Positions 32,307 to 45,300 of a stretch of DNA of 64,000 nucleotides are shown in pieces (position 1 is the first letter of the stretch; the number at the start of each line of letters is the position of its first letter). The stretch comes from Lumbricus rubellus (taxonomy: Eukaryota; Annelida; Clitellata; Crassiclitellata; Lumbricidae): assembly GCA_945859605.1 (NCBI GenBank), contig OX243822.1:14632219-14696218 (forward strand), read 5' to 3'. The position numbers and the translations under genes are program-made. Below the pieces are notes generated by a model that saw only the letters and a list, made by a program, of their open reading frames with translations, was not told the origin of the DNA and made no database searches.

Positions 32307-34529
32307 CAGAGGAATGCCAGTGCCACTAAAGATAACCTCATCACAATCATTCACAAATATTGGAGATGAATAGCTATCATACAGTAACAATTGACCAAAG
32401 TCTTTTCCATATGCCTGGGAGCTTCTATACACAATATCTAGATGGATGCATCCCTGTACGTTACATGTATACAAAGATAAGTACACAGAGCTCTAGCACT
32501 GTAGTCTCATTAAAACTGACCTGTATGATAATAGTGCAATGCAACTATATTTACTAAAACTGACCTTATGACGCCATGATACCATAGTAATCAAGTTACT
32601 CTGCAAGAGTCAGATACAACTATGGCCTAGTTAAAATTAAATTAACCAACGATAGTGACAAACATCCCAAGAGCTAAGAAATAGCAATTAACCTGACCCC
32701 TTTCTTACACTAACCTGACCTGCTTCTAACAATCATTGACATTAAATATATATAACTGACCAAATTTACAGAAGAAATGGCAATGCTATTTAGCATAGAT
32801 TTATTTCATTATAGTGGAGCAGTGCACTGGCCTTGATTCTTCTGTTTGACGACATGCTCGGTCGAAACAGAGACTTAACAAACATTTACATAAAAAAATT
32901 ATGTAACAAGTTTCATTATGTGCCTAACTGAATTTGTGAATGAACGAATATTGAACCAAGGTTACTGGACAATAAAAATCGTGCAGTTCACACATGGCTT
33001 GGTAAGTAAAACTGAACACAAATTCTGTAAATGGTAAAGATCCTAGAATTCTGATTAGAATTCTGATTAGAATTCTGACTAGAATTCTGACTAGAAGATG
33101 GCATTCCGAATGTCTGCAAATAATGCTCTAGGAAACTGGAAGCTGCTCATTTTCAGTGAGCAATAATATCACGACATTGAAAACCTGCTTGGAAATGACG
33201 ACTACCTTACAATTTTTCCAGTGCTGTCACCAAGAAACCTGTACTAGTGTTGTAGCATAACAAGTCTAACAGTTCGACTATTTTACTATTCAAGCTTCTG
33301 AATTGCCAGGATTTGAAACTTAAAAAAATGTCGTAACAGAGCACACAAAACCCAGTTGGAATGGTGACTTAGCAGTTAAAACAACGACCCCAAAAGGGTG
33401 AGATACTACTATTTCACCTCTGCAACCCAGGCTTAACTTTGTCAAGGCGCTGTGTTGTAAACAATCAGATAATTGCCAGTAACTTGTGATCTCGTGTACA
33501 GCACCCTTTCCTTCAGCCTCGGCTGAGCTACGGCGCTATATAAATCGTCTTATTATTATCATCATCATAATTAAATTCTGCATTTGTTGTCTAAAGTTCT
33601 AAACATAGACTGCATCGTTGTTGAACCAACCTCATCTTTGACACCCCACCCCCAAACACCCCACCCCCAAACACCCCCCCCCCAATACACTTGCTGGCTG
33701 ACTACCAGTCAATGCATACCCATTGGGGAAAACTGTTGCCAAAGTTAAACAACATGGGTGCAGCATTTCTCTCAAATGTGCTGAACAGTTTTGCTGTGCC
33801 TCAACAGCAGAAAAAAAGTGATCTATACCCCTAATACAGTAGTGTCTCCCGCAACTTTCGCAGCACCGAACATAAAGAACTGTGCTGAACTCGTACAGAC
33901 ATTTTAATCTTACACAAGTTGAAACAGCTCAGAGGCAGTATTTTAGCCAGAAACAAGAAAACCTTTCACGATGATAAATAATCTGCATGCCTCTTCAACA
34001 AAATGATACCAGGTTTCCGAACCCTGAACACTATGGTAAAAGCACACTAACATTCACAAGGAGCCACAACATTACTCAAGAAGATTCAAGAGAATTTTTC
34101 ATGCTAGATGTTCACATTGTTCAGCTGCATTTCAAAAACGTAATAAGATATTTGGCTGGGGAGGTTGCATGACCAATTTGCTTATAGACTATCAAATCCA
34201 TGTGATTGCACAACCGATGCTTACAATCACCTTGGTCCAGAACAAAACATAAGACAACGGAAAAACTATAATCCAGCAACAAAAAATGGTCACAACCCCA
34301 AAACACGCATAGCTGCGGGGTCAAATGTTGCTAAGCAACCAAACCACAAGGCAGAGGTTTTGTTTTAGTTTTCCCTACTCCCTGAAACAGCGACGACGGT
34401 ACATGGAATTGTTCCCGGTTTCCCGTCGGAGTTTGCCGTCATCACCACCCACAACAATACACTGGTTCCATCCGACAGACGATTGAAACTTATCACAGAA
34501 ACAGACAGCGGGGAACCGGTCGGTCGAGT
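32307..34529. other. Region downstream of RASGRF, including probable 3' UTR
   Basis: AT-rich. Contains a retroposon tail at 33490-33565 (+ strand, GAGCTACGGCGCTATATAAA) and short tandem repeats at 33045-33090 (AGAATTCTGATT) and 33640-33690 (ACCCCCAAACACCCC). The RASGRF polyadenylation site is not placed. Confidence 0.5.
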
Positions 34530-37500
34530 TCACGTGGAGAATTGTCCGGGTACAGATAGGCGCGGCGCACGTGGCTCCATCTCGAGGGAGAAGTTGTACG
34601 TCTCCTCCTCCTCGAGAAGTTTCGAAGTATCAAGGAGATAACACGTCACCTGAAAGTATCAAAGAGATAACATGTCACCTGAGAGTATCAAAGAGATAAC
34701 ATGTCACCTGAGAGTATCAAGGAGATAACATGTCACCTGAAAGTATCAAGGAGATAACATGTCACCTGAAAGTATCAAGGAGATAACATGTCACCTGAAA
34801 GTATCAAGGAGATAACATGTCACCTGAAAGTATCAAAGAGATAACATGTCACCTGAGAGTATCAAGGAGATAACATGTCACCTGAAAGTATCAAGGAGAT
34901 AACATGTCACCTGAAAGTATCAAGGAGATAACATGTCACCTGAAAGTATCAAGGATATAGCATGTCACCTGAAAGTATCAAGGAGATAACATGTCACCTG
35001 AAACATCACCAGCATGAAATGTCTTTATGTGTCTATCAAATCCATGTGATTGCACAACCAATGCTTACAATCACCTTGGTCCAGAACAAAACTATAATCA
35101 ATAATTCAATAATATATAATAAGTAAATAACTTTTCGTCGCTGGATTATAGTTTTTCAGTTGTCAGTGTCAGTGACTCGCTTACACGATTGCTAAAAAGG
35201 TTGTCAGATTTGTAAATTAAAAGCCAACTCCTTGCATGCTAATAAGAGACAAACTATAGTTGATTAGATTTTAGTCGATTAGACAACAGATTTTGTTCAT
35301 TTTAATTAAAATTTGTTACACAATTGTGTTGTGTTTTTAGTCGTAAAATGTCAGAATATATAACCAATATATCACCAGATTAGATTACACTAGTGATCCT
35401 AATCCTAATCCAAGCCAAGCAGAAGAGATCAACAAACCTTCAGCATGTGGTCAATCTGGTAGGATACCTGCTGGAAATGCCGGATTTCACCAATGACTTG
35501 TGTTATCTATTCAAGAAAAAAACAGCACACAATAAGTGGATTCCATCTTTTTTAATCTACCGTGTTTTATTTAAATATTTATAAAGTGCCTCTAGTAGGG
35601 TGAACCGTACAGAGTTGCTCACTGTTACCTATCCTACACTGTTAGCTAGTTATCTGAATAATGTCAGTTAGTTAGCTAGCATAATTAACAGAAAATGTGA
35701 CCTGAAAATCAAATAACTGATTTTATCGTCGAAATATGTTATGCATGTATTTAAATTACGTTTCTTTTAGATTAGATTAACAATTGCAATCATAAAACAG
35801 ATTAAATAATTTATTATAAAATCACAATAACCAAGAATGATTACAAGGGAACAAAAAAGAGAAATACTAGATCTGTAGATGCTCAGATCCAATTTGCTAA
35901 GAGAACATATTGGTGTAAGCTTTATGGTCCTAGTTACTACCATACTTCAGCCAAGATCTCTTTCGGAGTCTGGTTGTTTGCTCATTTTTGGACCATGTCA
36001 TTCATTGTCTGTGTTTAGCTCCAGCTGCATATAGTTGATTGCTTCCAATCAGCCAGTAGTATTCAAAGTTGTTTTACTCCCTAGACCATGGACCTCTGAC
36101 TTCATATTTCTAGATTGCAAAACCTTGCCTAAAATCTACTGCTATCTTCGTGACTGATAATGAAGATCAAACTTACAATTTGATCACCCTGATTAAAACT
36201 GCCCCATTTAATCCTTTCCAGCCGGAATTGTTTTGATACCTATCCTGGTAATCGGGTTACGGGTGACCCGGTCCGGTGGGAAAGGGCTAAGGTCCGGTTC
36301 TAGGAAAATTCTGAGGACATACTCGCCAAGCCCTTCCAAGACCTCTCTACCCATTTTGCTCCAGTACGTTCGGTACCCTGACCTGCCACATGCTGAAAAA
36401 TATTGCTAATGGCCCACCATATGAAAAGGTTGCACCCCCACCCGCATTAGACGAACAAATTAACAGTATGGCCAACCATTCTCATCTTAGAGAAGTTGAT
36501 GAGACCATCCTCCGTAATATTCGATGTTCCCTCCTCAATAAACGACAGATCAGTAAGGTACATTCCGAGATATGGTATGCACGGAGGATCACACCTAGCA
36601 CAGAAAAGCAGACAACGGCAAGCAGGCATTTAAAACAAAGGAACAGATCAATCAATCAATCAATCAAAATTTATATAGCACCCTTCCAAGGTACCTACTC
36701 AGAGGCGCTCCCGGCCGAGATCAAGCGGGAGGAAACAGTCTTCAACAGTGTGTGAAATTGAGAACAGCTTGGGAGGTGTCGCATAATCAAGGGAAGTCCA
36801 TCCCAAGTTGTTGGACCAACCATAACAAAACCATACAGATAAATGGCAAAATCAATTATCTAATTGGTTTAAAACAATCTGTTTTTCAACCCTTCGGCTG
36901 CAAGGCAATGAACATACCAACCACACCACTGCGCCCCACTGCATTGCATTAGTTCGAAATCAAACAATGATTATTAAGTACATTACACCGAATGTAAAGA
37001 ACGTTTATTACAAATAATGCTGAGATGCTGGAACAGTCTTCCACCGGACATTAGATTGGCTGCCTCAGTGGACTCTTTTAAATCAAAGCTTAAAATATAT
37101 CTATTTGTTAAGGCTTATCCCGCAGTTGGCTGTTTGTGAGGCGCCCTTGTAGCGGTATGTCCGCGTAATGGCGCCATATAAATTGTCGTTATTATTATTA
37201 TTATTACAAACCGATGCAGAGCGTCTCGCATGTTCTTAAATCTCCCGTCGGAAGACACGAGACCCTGAAGACGGTCGACTGTCTGCCGAGTCTGAACCAA
37301 ACAAAAACATAAGTCGCTAAAAACTTCGTCCGCAAGACAATAACTGCACGTAAGCTGCATTTCCTGTCCACAGACTCTGGACGCAATTCCATCGGTCAAC
37401 TACGGACGGTATTGTATTGTATTGAAAACATTTATAAAGCACCTCTACTAGGGTGAACCGTTCAGAGGTGCTCCCAGTGCGCAAGGCCCCGAGAGAAGAA

Positions 37501-40500
37501 ATAAGTTTTGAGGAAAGAAAATGAGGAAGAGGGATGCACCATTGGTGATTCGACCAGTTTTCTATGCAATATTTTGCTGGCTAATGACAGTTCTGGTCTC
37601 ACCTGTTTATTTAATTCATTTCTTGCATTTGCAATAGCGACTCTTCAAGCTCTATACTCAGAGGCGCTCCTGACTACAGCGCGGACACTGAATCGGAGTT
37701 TTACACCAAAGTGTCTGATCAATTGCGAGTGAAAGACTTGCTCAAGGTCTGTATGCGGTGGCCTGAAGTGGATTTGAACCTGGAACCCTCCTCCGACTCC
37801 AAGGCACCGAACCCACCACTATACCACCACACCCCAGAACTTCGCACTTAGTCCATCTCATGCAGGTCTGCACATTGAATGGCAAGGCGCCTCCTCCACT
37901 CTTCTGTCCATCGCCCTCTGTTCCGCCTCCTCCCACAACTTCTCCAAGCAATCTCAAGTTGCCTCTGATGGTTTCCAGCCAGTTCTTCCTTAAGTGGTCT
38001 TCCACTCTTCCTTCCCCTATATAATTCCAAGACATTCACCACTCTTAACTACATTCAACATCCTATGACAGAGCTTTTTTAACGTGCAGTTGTACGCAAA
38101 ATGCGCAGTTCTAAATGGATTTGCGCAGTTGTAGAAGCACTTCTGTACAGTTAAAACTAGCAAAAAATGGTCATTGTTCTCCGATTCGAAGTAATTTACC
38201 ATGAATGATGGGAACGAAAAGAAGGAGTTGTGCAGTTCTAAAAATTCTTTAAGCAGCCCTGTCCTATGGACTGGTGCAGGCAGTGCTCTTGTGAGGTTCC
38301 AAAAAGGGTCAGAGGGTCGGTCACCTGTTTCAAGAGCGGATCCAGAGGGGGCCCAATCCGGCCATGACCCCCCATCTAGAACAGCTCATGTATCATGGCC
38401 CCCCCCCCATTTGGTTCCAACAAGCTTTAAAAAAGGGTCATCAACTTTTTCGGCAGACACGGGGAAAAAATTTCACACCCAAGGCCAAGAATTTTTGGAC
38501 CCCCATCCAAAGTTTCTGCATCCGCCCCTGACCTGTTTTGAGATCTTCTCCCAGGTTTTCTTCAGTCGATAGACGGCGCTGTTGACAAATGCCGCGCAGA
38601 TCTGAAGGACGCCGTTGTAGTTGTGCATGCAACAACAGATGTCAGCAACGACTGTCCACTTTTCGATGCACGCGGCACGCTCCTGAACCGTCTGACGACA
38701 GACGATCTCGTTGACCACCAACCGACTCGCCTTTTAACATAAGATAGCCACAGATATTCATTCATTCATTCGTTCATTATTAGAATTTATATAGCGCCCC
38801 TTCATGAAACTACTCAGAGGTGCTCCCAGCCCAACCACGACTAAAGAAAAAAGATTTAAGGAACTTAAGAAATAAAGATTGACTGGTCAGGTGGAGGAGA
38901 TGGAGGTTAGGGGAGATATATATCATGAACTTAACATAAGATACCAACAGAAAGTCATGAACTTAACATTTATGTAAGATAGCCACAGAAAATTATGATT
39001 GTAAGATAAGATATTCACAGAAAATCATGATTTCTAACCTAAGAAAATCATGATTTCAACACAAGATATTTCACAGAAAAATCATGAATTTAACACAAGA
39101 TATGTCATGGAAAAATCATGATTTTAACGTAAGATATTTCCCAGAGAATCATGATTTTAACCTACTTAAGACAGTCATAAAAATCATGATTTTAACGTAA
39201 GAAAATCAATCATGATTCTAACATTTATAAGATATCCACCAAAAATCATGAGTTTCACCAAATAACAATTCAGAAATCATGTGTTATATAATGGGATTTT
39301 CACATGGCTATTAGAAAGTTACATGTTTTAAATTGTACCCTTCATGAATATTCATGAGTAACCTTAAACATCTTTTCCTATAATTATCTTCACCTTATCA
39401 GAAAATCTTGAATTTTAAACATGTCTTTGGACCTGTTCATATGAGCGTCATAACAGAAGAGCGACATTTTTACCATATGTATCAAAACAGTGATAAATTA
39501 CCTATGAAATGAAGCCAAAATTCAAAAGAGTACCAAAATGTATATAAAAATATATGTAGTATTATGTACTTGTTAAAAAGCACTGAATCTATAATAGAAT
39601 CTGAATCCAGGCTACGAGTCTAAGAGAATCCTGAAAGACACTAAAATCACTTAAAATGAGGTTGTAAACACATACTGGTTCTTACCAACAATGCGAAATG
39701 ATCAATTGACGGATTGAAAATTGTATACAAACCCAACACATTTTGAGTTACAGCTGGAGCTTGCTCACCTCATTAAAGCGCTTGCTGACGAGCAGAACGT
39801 GTGGAGCCTTGAGTGCTTTGTCTGGTTTCATCCAAGACTGGTTCAGCAGCTCTCTGTTCACCAAATATCCATGCAAAAACTACGACAACGATCACCAGTA
39901 TAGAAGCAATCAATTACTTACCATAAGTTGCGGTCTGTTAATCGGATTGTTGAATATGTAACTTATATGTGTTGTTCTTGCGTAGTTTATGAAAAGAGTT
40001 AGACAATTCCCACAGAAGGTAACGCAGGCCACAGGGGAAGCTATTCCAAACAAATAGACCACAATCGAGAAAGTCCTATTCTGTATGATAGTTGTGCGTG
40101 CATGCGTATTGTGTAAGTATTAAACTCACCTTTAATCGTGCAGTTTTACTAGCTCCTACAGCGCTATAATTTTCGTTTCATCTTTGGTTGCGCCTGGGTC
40201 GGGAGTGCCTTTGAATGGCTATCCTGAAAAGGCGTTATAAAAAATCCATAGATAGATAGATAGATAGATAAACATACTCGCTGCGAATGGCCTTGAATAT
40301 GTGGTGGTCAAGGTATGTCATCTGCTCGGCTATTTCCATCGGTGACAGGGTATTGAAGCTCTGCTTTGGCGACACCTAAAACGTCACACCGTCATCATTC
40401 TGTACGCACCTATTATTATCATTTGTAATATTAATCTAAAAGAAAGAAGTGCCAGGACGCCCCTTACATTTTCAGGTGTGCTGGCCAAATAAGTAGCAGG

Positions 40501-42260
40501 ACGGCATAGAGATTTGAAAATAAGTGCCAGGACGCCGTCCATGACCGTCCTGCCACACCTTAAGCCTTGCGTTCAACTCGTAACAGATAACAAACATTCT
40601 GAAGGAATGAACGGATGAAGAACTGTTCTGAAACCCAACAACAACAAATGCAGATTGAATTTTATAATCTACGACCGACTTACGTGCGAAGGAGCGAGTA
40701 GAAGCTCGAGATCGACTTTCGGTCGGAAAATGTCGATGTTTTTGGCAAGAATCTTCGACAAGCTGAGCGCCGTTTTGTGTTCGGTGGACGTGACGTTACA
40801 GTTCATAACGATGTCGTCAAGAATCAGTGTCACCTCTGACCTCAGAAAATGGTCCTCAACAAAGTCCTTGAAAAGACAGACAAACGCACTTATTCATTCA
40901 TTCATTCGTTACATCTATATAGCACCCATTCTAGAAGCATAAGTCTGTCTTTCTTAGTGTGTATCAGCGTTATTTTTGTAATCGATATCCCCAGTCTTCT
41001 TATCTCCTCCATATTATATAAAGGCATATTATTATGAACCCTCTGGATTGCAAAAACTGGAGAGTAATGTTCTGGAATGGCTAGTCTTTGGAGATGGATA
41101 AATGCTGCAGATAATGACTGATTTGAAGTATTATTAAAGTATTATATTTATTTAACGTCCAGCCACTGAACAGCAGCCTCATCAGCCACATGTAATGTGG
41201 TTAAACCACCCAGAAAGCGAGTTGTTTTGCAGTCTTTTACGATACATGTGTGACATTGTCTGGATTTTATTACAGCTACACAGTGGGTCCAAAGCCTGCC
41301 TCCATCGAACCATGTTAGCAGCACAGTTCTAAAGTGATTCAGCGTTGACCAAAGCCTGTGTTGCAGATCGTGGCCAGACATATGACATGACCACGTATTT
41401 TGAATCAAAGTGCTAAATAGTCATGGATAAGTGCTGTTATTATTATAATTTTTTTATGCCCCGAGGTATTTAGGATCCCTCAGGGACTTAAATATTAATT
41501 CAGAACATAATAAAAACATCTGGAACGGCAGCTAATCGTCGTTGAGTTATAATATAATTATTATCAGAATTACTATTATTATCATCACTATTATTCTCAG
41601 ACCTTCCTCTCTCATCCTAAGACAGTTTTATTAGCCGTGCTGGGTCGGGAGTGCCTCTGAGTAGTACCCTTGAAGAGGTGCAATACAAGTTCATTTAATG
41701 AACAAATGAATTAATACTAGTGTCTGATTCATTTGAAATTCAGCATAGTAATCCTTAAAACCAAAACCTCTGAATGGTGATGTGCATGAGCAATTTTATT
41801 ACCGGTACCTTTCCTTGCCTCTTATCTTACATTATGTGTACCAACTCAATACTCATCTTACCTGTAGATGTCTCTGTATCCAGTGTTGGAAAACAGTAAG
41901 GACCCTTACTGTGGCTGCGTGGCTTCGAGTGATATGGCTAACAACATCACAGGGACCTACATCACAACAGAATAGCAAACTCAGTCTCAACCAGTATAGC
42001 CCCATAAGTTTCAGAATGGCCTACACGACTTTTTTACTGTCAAATCGTATATGGATAAAATCTATCAATTTACTAGAATGCACAATCATAATGTAGTTGC
42101 TTCAAGTCCTCGTTGGGCGGACATGCTTTGTAAGCTTCTGTTAGCGCCGTGTAGCCTATTGCAGGATGTCTGTTCTGTTAGCGGTTAAATTTGATGTCAA
42201 TTAAGATTACTGCATAACTTGTAAAGCGCAGTGCGTTTGCAGGTGTTTAATTAAAGAAAA

Positions 42261-42304
<44 letters not shown>

Positions 42305-45300
42305 GATTATTATGCTGTCAGAGCAAAACATTGTTCTGCCAACCTGCTCTGCGATGAAGACTGGCGGCCTTACAGCCGTCTGTGGAAATGAAAGAACCGG
42401 TTTTGGCTGTGGCACTGCAAGCACTATCTGGTGTGGAGTCATGCCTGCAGAAAAACAATCAACACAAGAGACTGAGCCATAGAACAGACAAGCAAAAGAT
42501 AAACATCATCCACCCCAGTCATCAGTATAACTTCTTGGCGTCCTCGCCCAACTCTCCGGATCTTTACCCTCTGCCTATTGACTTTGTTTTGATTGAGCGC
42601 CTGTGAATAAGTTGGTTCCCGTGATTTAGCTTTTGTGGACGCTGTAAAAGTTCTGAGTTTACGATTACAATTACAATAAAAAGTTTAGTCTGTACTTGAT
42701 GCAACACCTTGGTTTACGAAATGCACAAGATTCTATTTTGTAGCCCTATGTGATGGACTTATAGCCAGTGCTTAAAGTGTGGAAAAAATAATTACGCCCG
42801 TTACCTTTCCAAAAGAAGTGCCTGGACGCCCCCTTAAATTTTCAGGCACTGCTGGCCAATAATTAGCAGGACGGGGTTCAGATTTTAAAATAAGTGCATG
42901 AACGCCGTCCATGACCTTCCAGCCTCACTTTAAGCCTGCTTGTGGCAGTAATATAGCTACACTGTTTCAGGTTACTAATGAAAATTAGCATGCTTCTTAG
43001 TACAGCATCAAACTACGACGTCACATACCTGTGCCTACATGAGGTATTTTTGTTGCAAACTTTGGCAGATGAAGAGGAGGAACACGCGAAGTTTTGCACC
43101 TGTGGTATACAGTGCCGACCGGAATTGGCACCAATGGCACTGCAAGTGACAGACGACGACTGGTCAGGCGAACCACCTCCTTTACCTGTTAAGACAAAAG
43201 ACGTCACCAGACAATGGCTTTACAACAGCCTATCGGAATTCTCAGCTGTCTCTCAAGACCAGTCAGTAATTGCTTTGTGTTTAAATTGAAAGACAATAAT
43301 AATAATAATAATAATAATAACAATAACAATAACAATGGTACTACCACTGTAGTTGCAGTAGTAATAGTAGTACTTGTTGTACTTAGTAGTAAGTAGCAGC
43401 AGCAGTATCTGCAGGTTCACCTTGCATGGAGTGCTTAAAGTGTAGAAAAAAGTGCAAAAATAAGTGTTTGGACGTCGTCCATGACCGTCCGGCCACACTT
43501 TAAGCCCTGTTAGCATGCTAAATTGACTACAAAACAGAAAATTTTCATTCACATGATGCATCCACATTTGAAATTTCAATCCTAAAGACACATCTAAAAA
43601 TGGCTTAAAAATTACAACATGTCTGATTTTCACCTTTCAAATAATGTTGCACTCTGGGAAATGGAAAATTTGTCATCAGGTCAATCATTAAAAACACAAG
43701 CATTTCCAGCTACTCTGCTTCTGTGGCATAAGGACTCAAACCTCCACAACACCTCTGACTCGATGGCGCGCTTGTGAATAAGCTGGTGCCAAACACTGGT
43801 GCTCTCAAGTGGTGCCTTAGAAGTTTGAAGATGATGATTACAAAAACAAATTTTGAAAACAGAAAGAAAATACTTTGCAATAATAACCACCAATTTCATT
43901 GCATCATGAAGGAGATCATCAAATAAATTATAGTAAACAATACCAACAAACTGAAGACGGATCCTTAATGGACCAAAGTCCCGCTAGCAGAGTTACCCAT
44001 GTATGCATGCATGTATGTATGTATGTGCACTTGTTACAGCACCCTTCAAGATTACTACCTGACAACAACGCGGACACTGAATCGAAGTATCACAACGAAG
44101 CGCAACTTCGAGTGAAGGACACGTTCAAGGTCCCTAAGCGGCGGCTTCAAACCTGCAACTCTCTGGCTGCATTGCAATGAGCATACCCACTACACCACCA
44201 CGCCCCACAAATAAAGCACATAAGGCGTGGTGTTGTAGTCGTTGCCTTGGAGCCGGAAGGTTCGAGGTTTGAATACAGCTTGCCGCGTAAGGACCTTGGG
44301 CAAATCCTTCACTCAAAATTGCTCAGCGCTTCGTCGTGAAACTCCGATGCAGTGTCCGCTCTGCATTCGGGAGCACCTCTGAGTAGCTAGAGCTTGAAGG
44401 GGCGCTATAACAAGTGCACATACAAACATAACGAAATAGCGACTGTGAAATAGCTATGATTTGTGTAACTTAACAAATAAAATAAACAAACACAAAGAAA
44501 TTCATGAAAAGCCTAAACTTACATTACATACATATATTTAGCATCTCATTTATAAATACCTGATCGGGGTTTCGAAGATGGTGACATGTGCGCAACGGAG
44601 GAACTGGACGACGACGACGACGGAGAGTGCGTCGACCTCGCCGACGCACGGGCGCGACTCCTCTTCGGACTCGTGACGGGCGACCGAGCGGGGCTCGACA
44701 GCATCATGCCGTCCGACGACGCACAGATCGAGGACGACGTCGAGAGCGGGCAGTACAACAGTGCGTTCGGGGACGTCGCGCGACGCACCTTCGGGCTCGT
44801 CGTAGGGGAGAGCGCTAGTGCGTCGAGCTGGTTGTTGTCGAGGATGCCGGACGGGGCGGACGTCTTGCGGGACATGAAACTCCGTCGGAACGTGTTGAAC
44901 GCGGTCGTCTTTTTCGGGCTGCTCTGGGGCGACGTGGGGATTGAACGCAGCGAGGGGGGGATAACGATTCCTGAGGTCAGCAGCGGGGTTGGCGGCGGGG
45001 CGGTGACGGTGGTTCTGGTTGAGCAGAGGACAGTATCCGGGTCCGACGACTTCAGCGAGCTGGTGTCCATGAGAAGACACAACGGGACCTGGAGGCGCTG
45101 GGGCGTCGGCGTCCGAACGTGCCCCGTGCCACCGGCGGCAGAAGCGGGGGGAGTGCCCCTGGTGGCAGCCGACCGGGGGCTGAGGTGCGCTGGCGTTCGC
45201 ACGGATGACATTGACGAGAAGGCGCTGTCGGTCGGCAAAGTCCTTGTCGATGTGATTGTGGTGCGGTCGCCGGCGGCGACGGTGGCGGGGGAGCTGGGCC

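Noticed and set aside
34627..35003. CRISPR-like array
   Set aside because: The 29-bp units are contiguous without spacers, and the setting is an animal gene intron.
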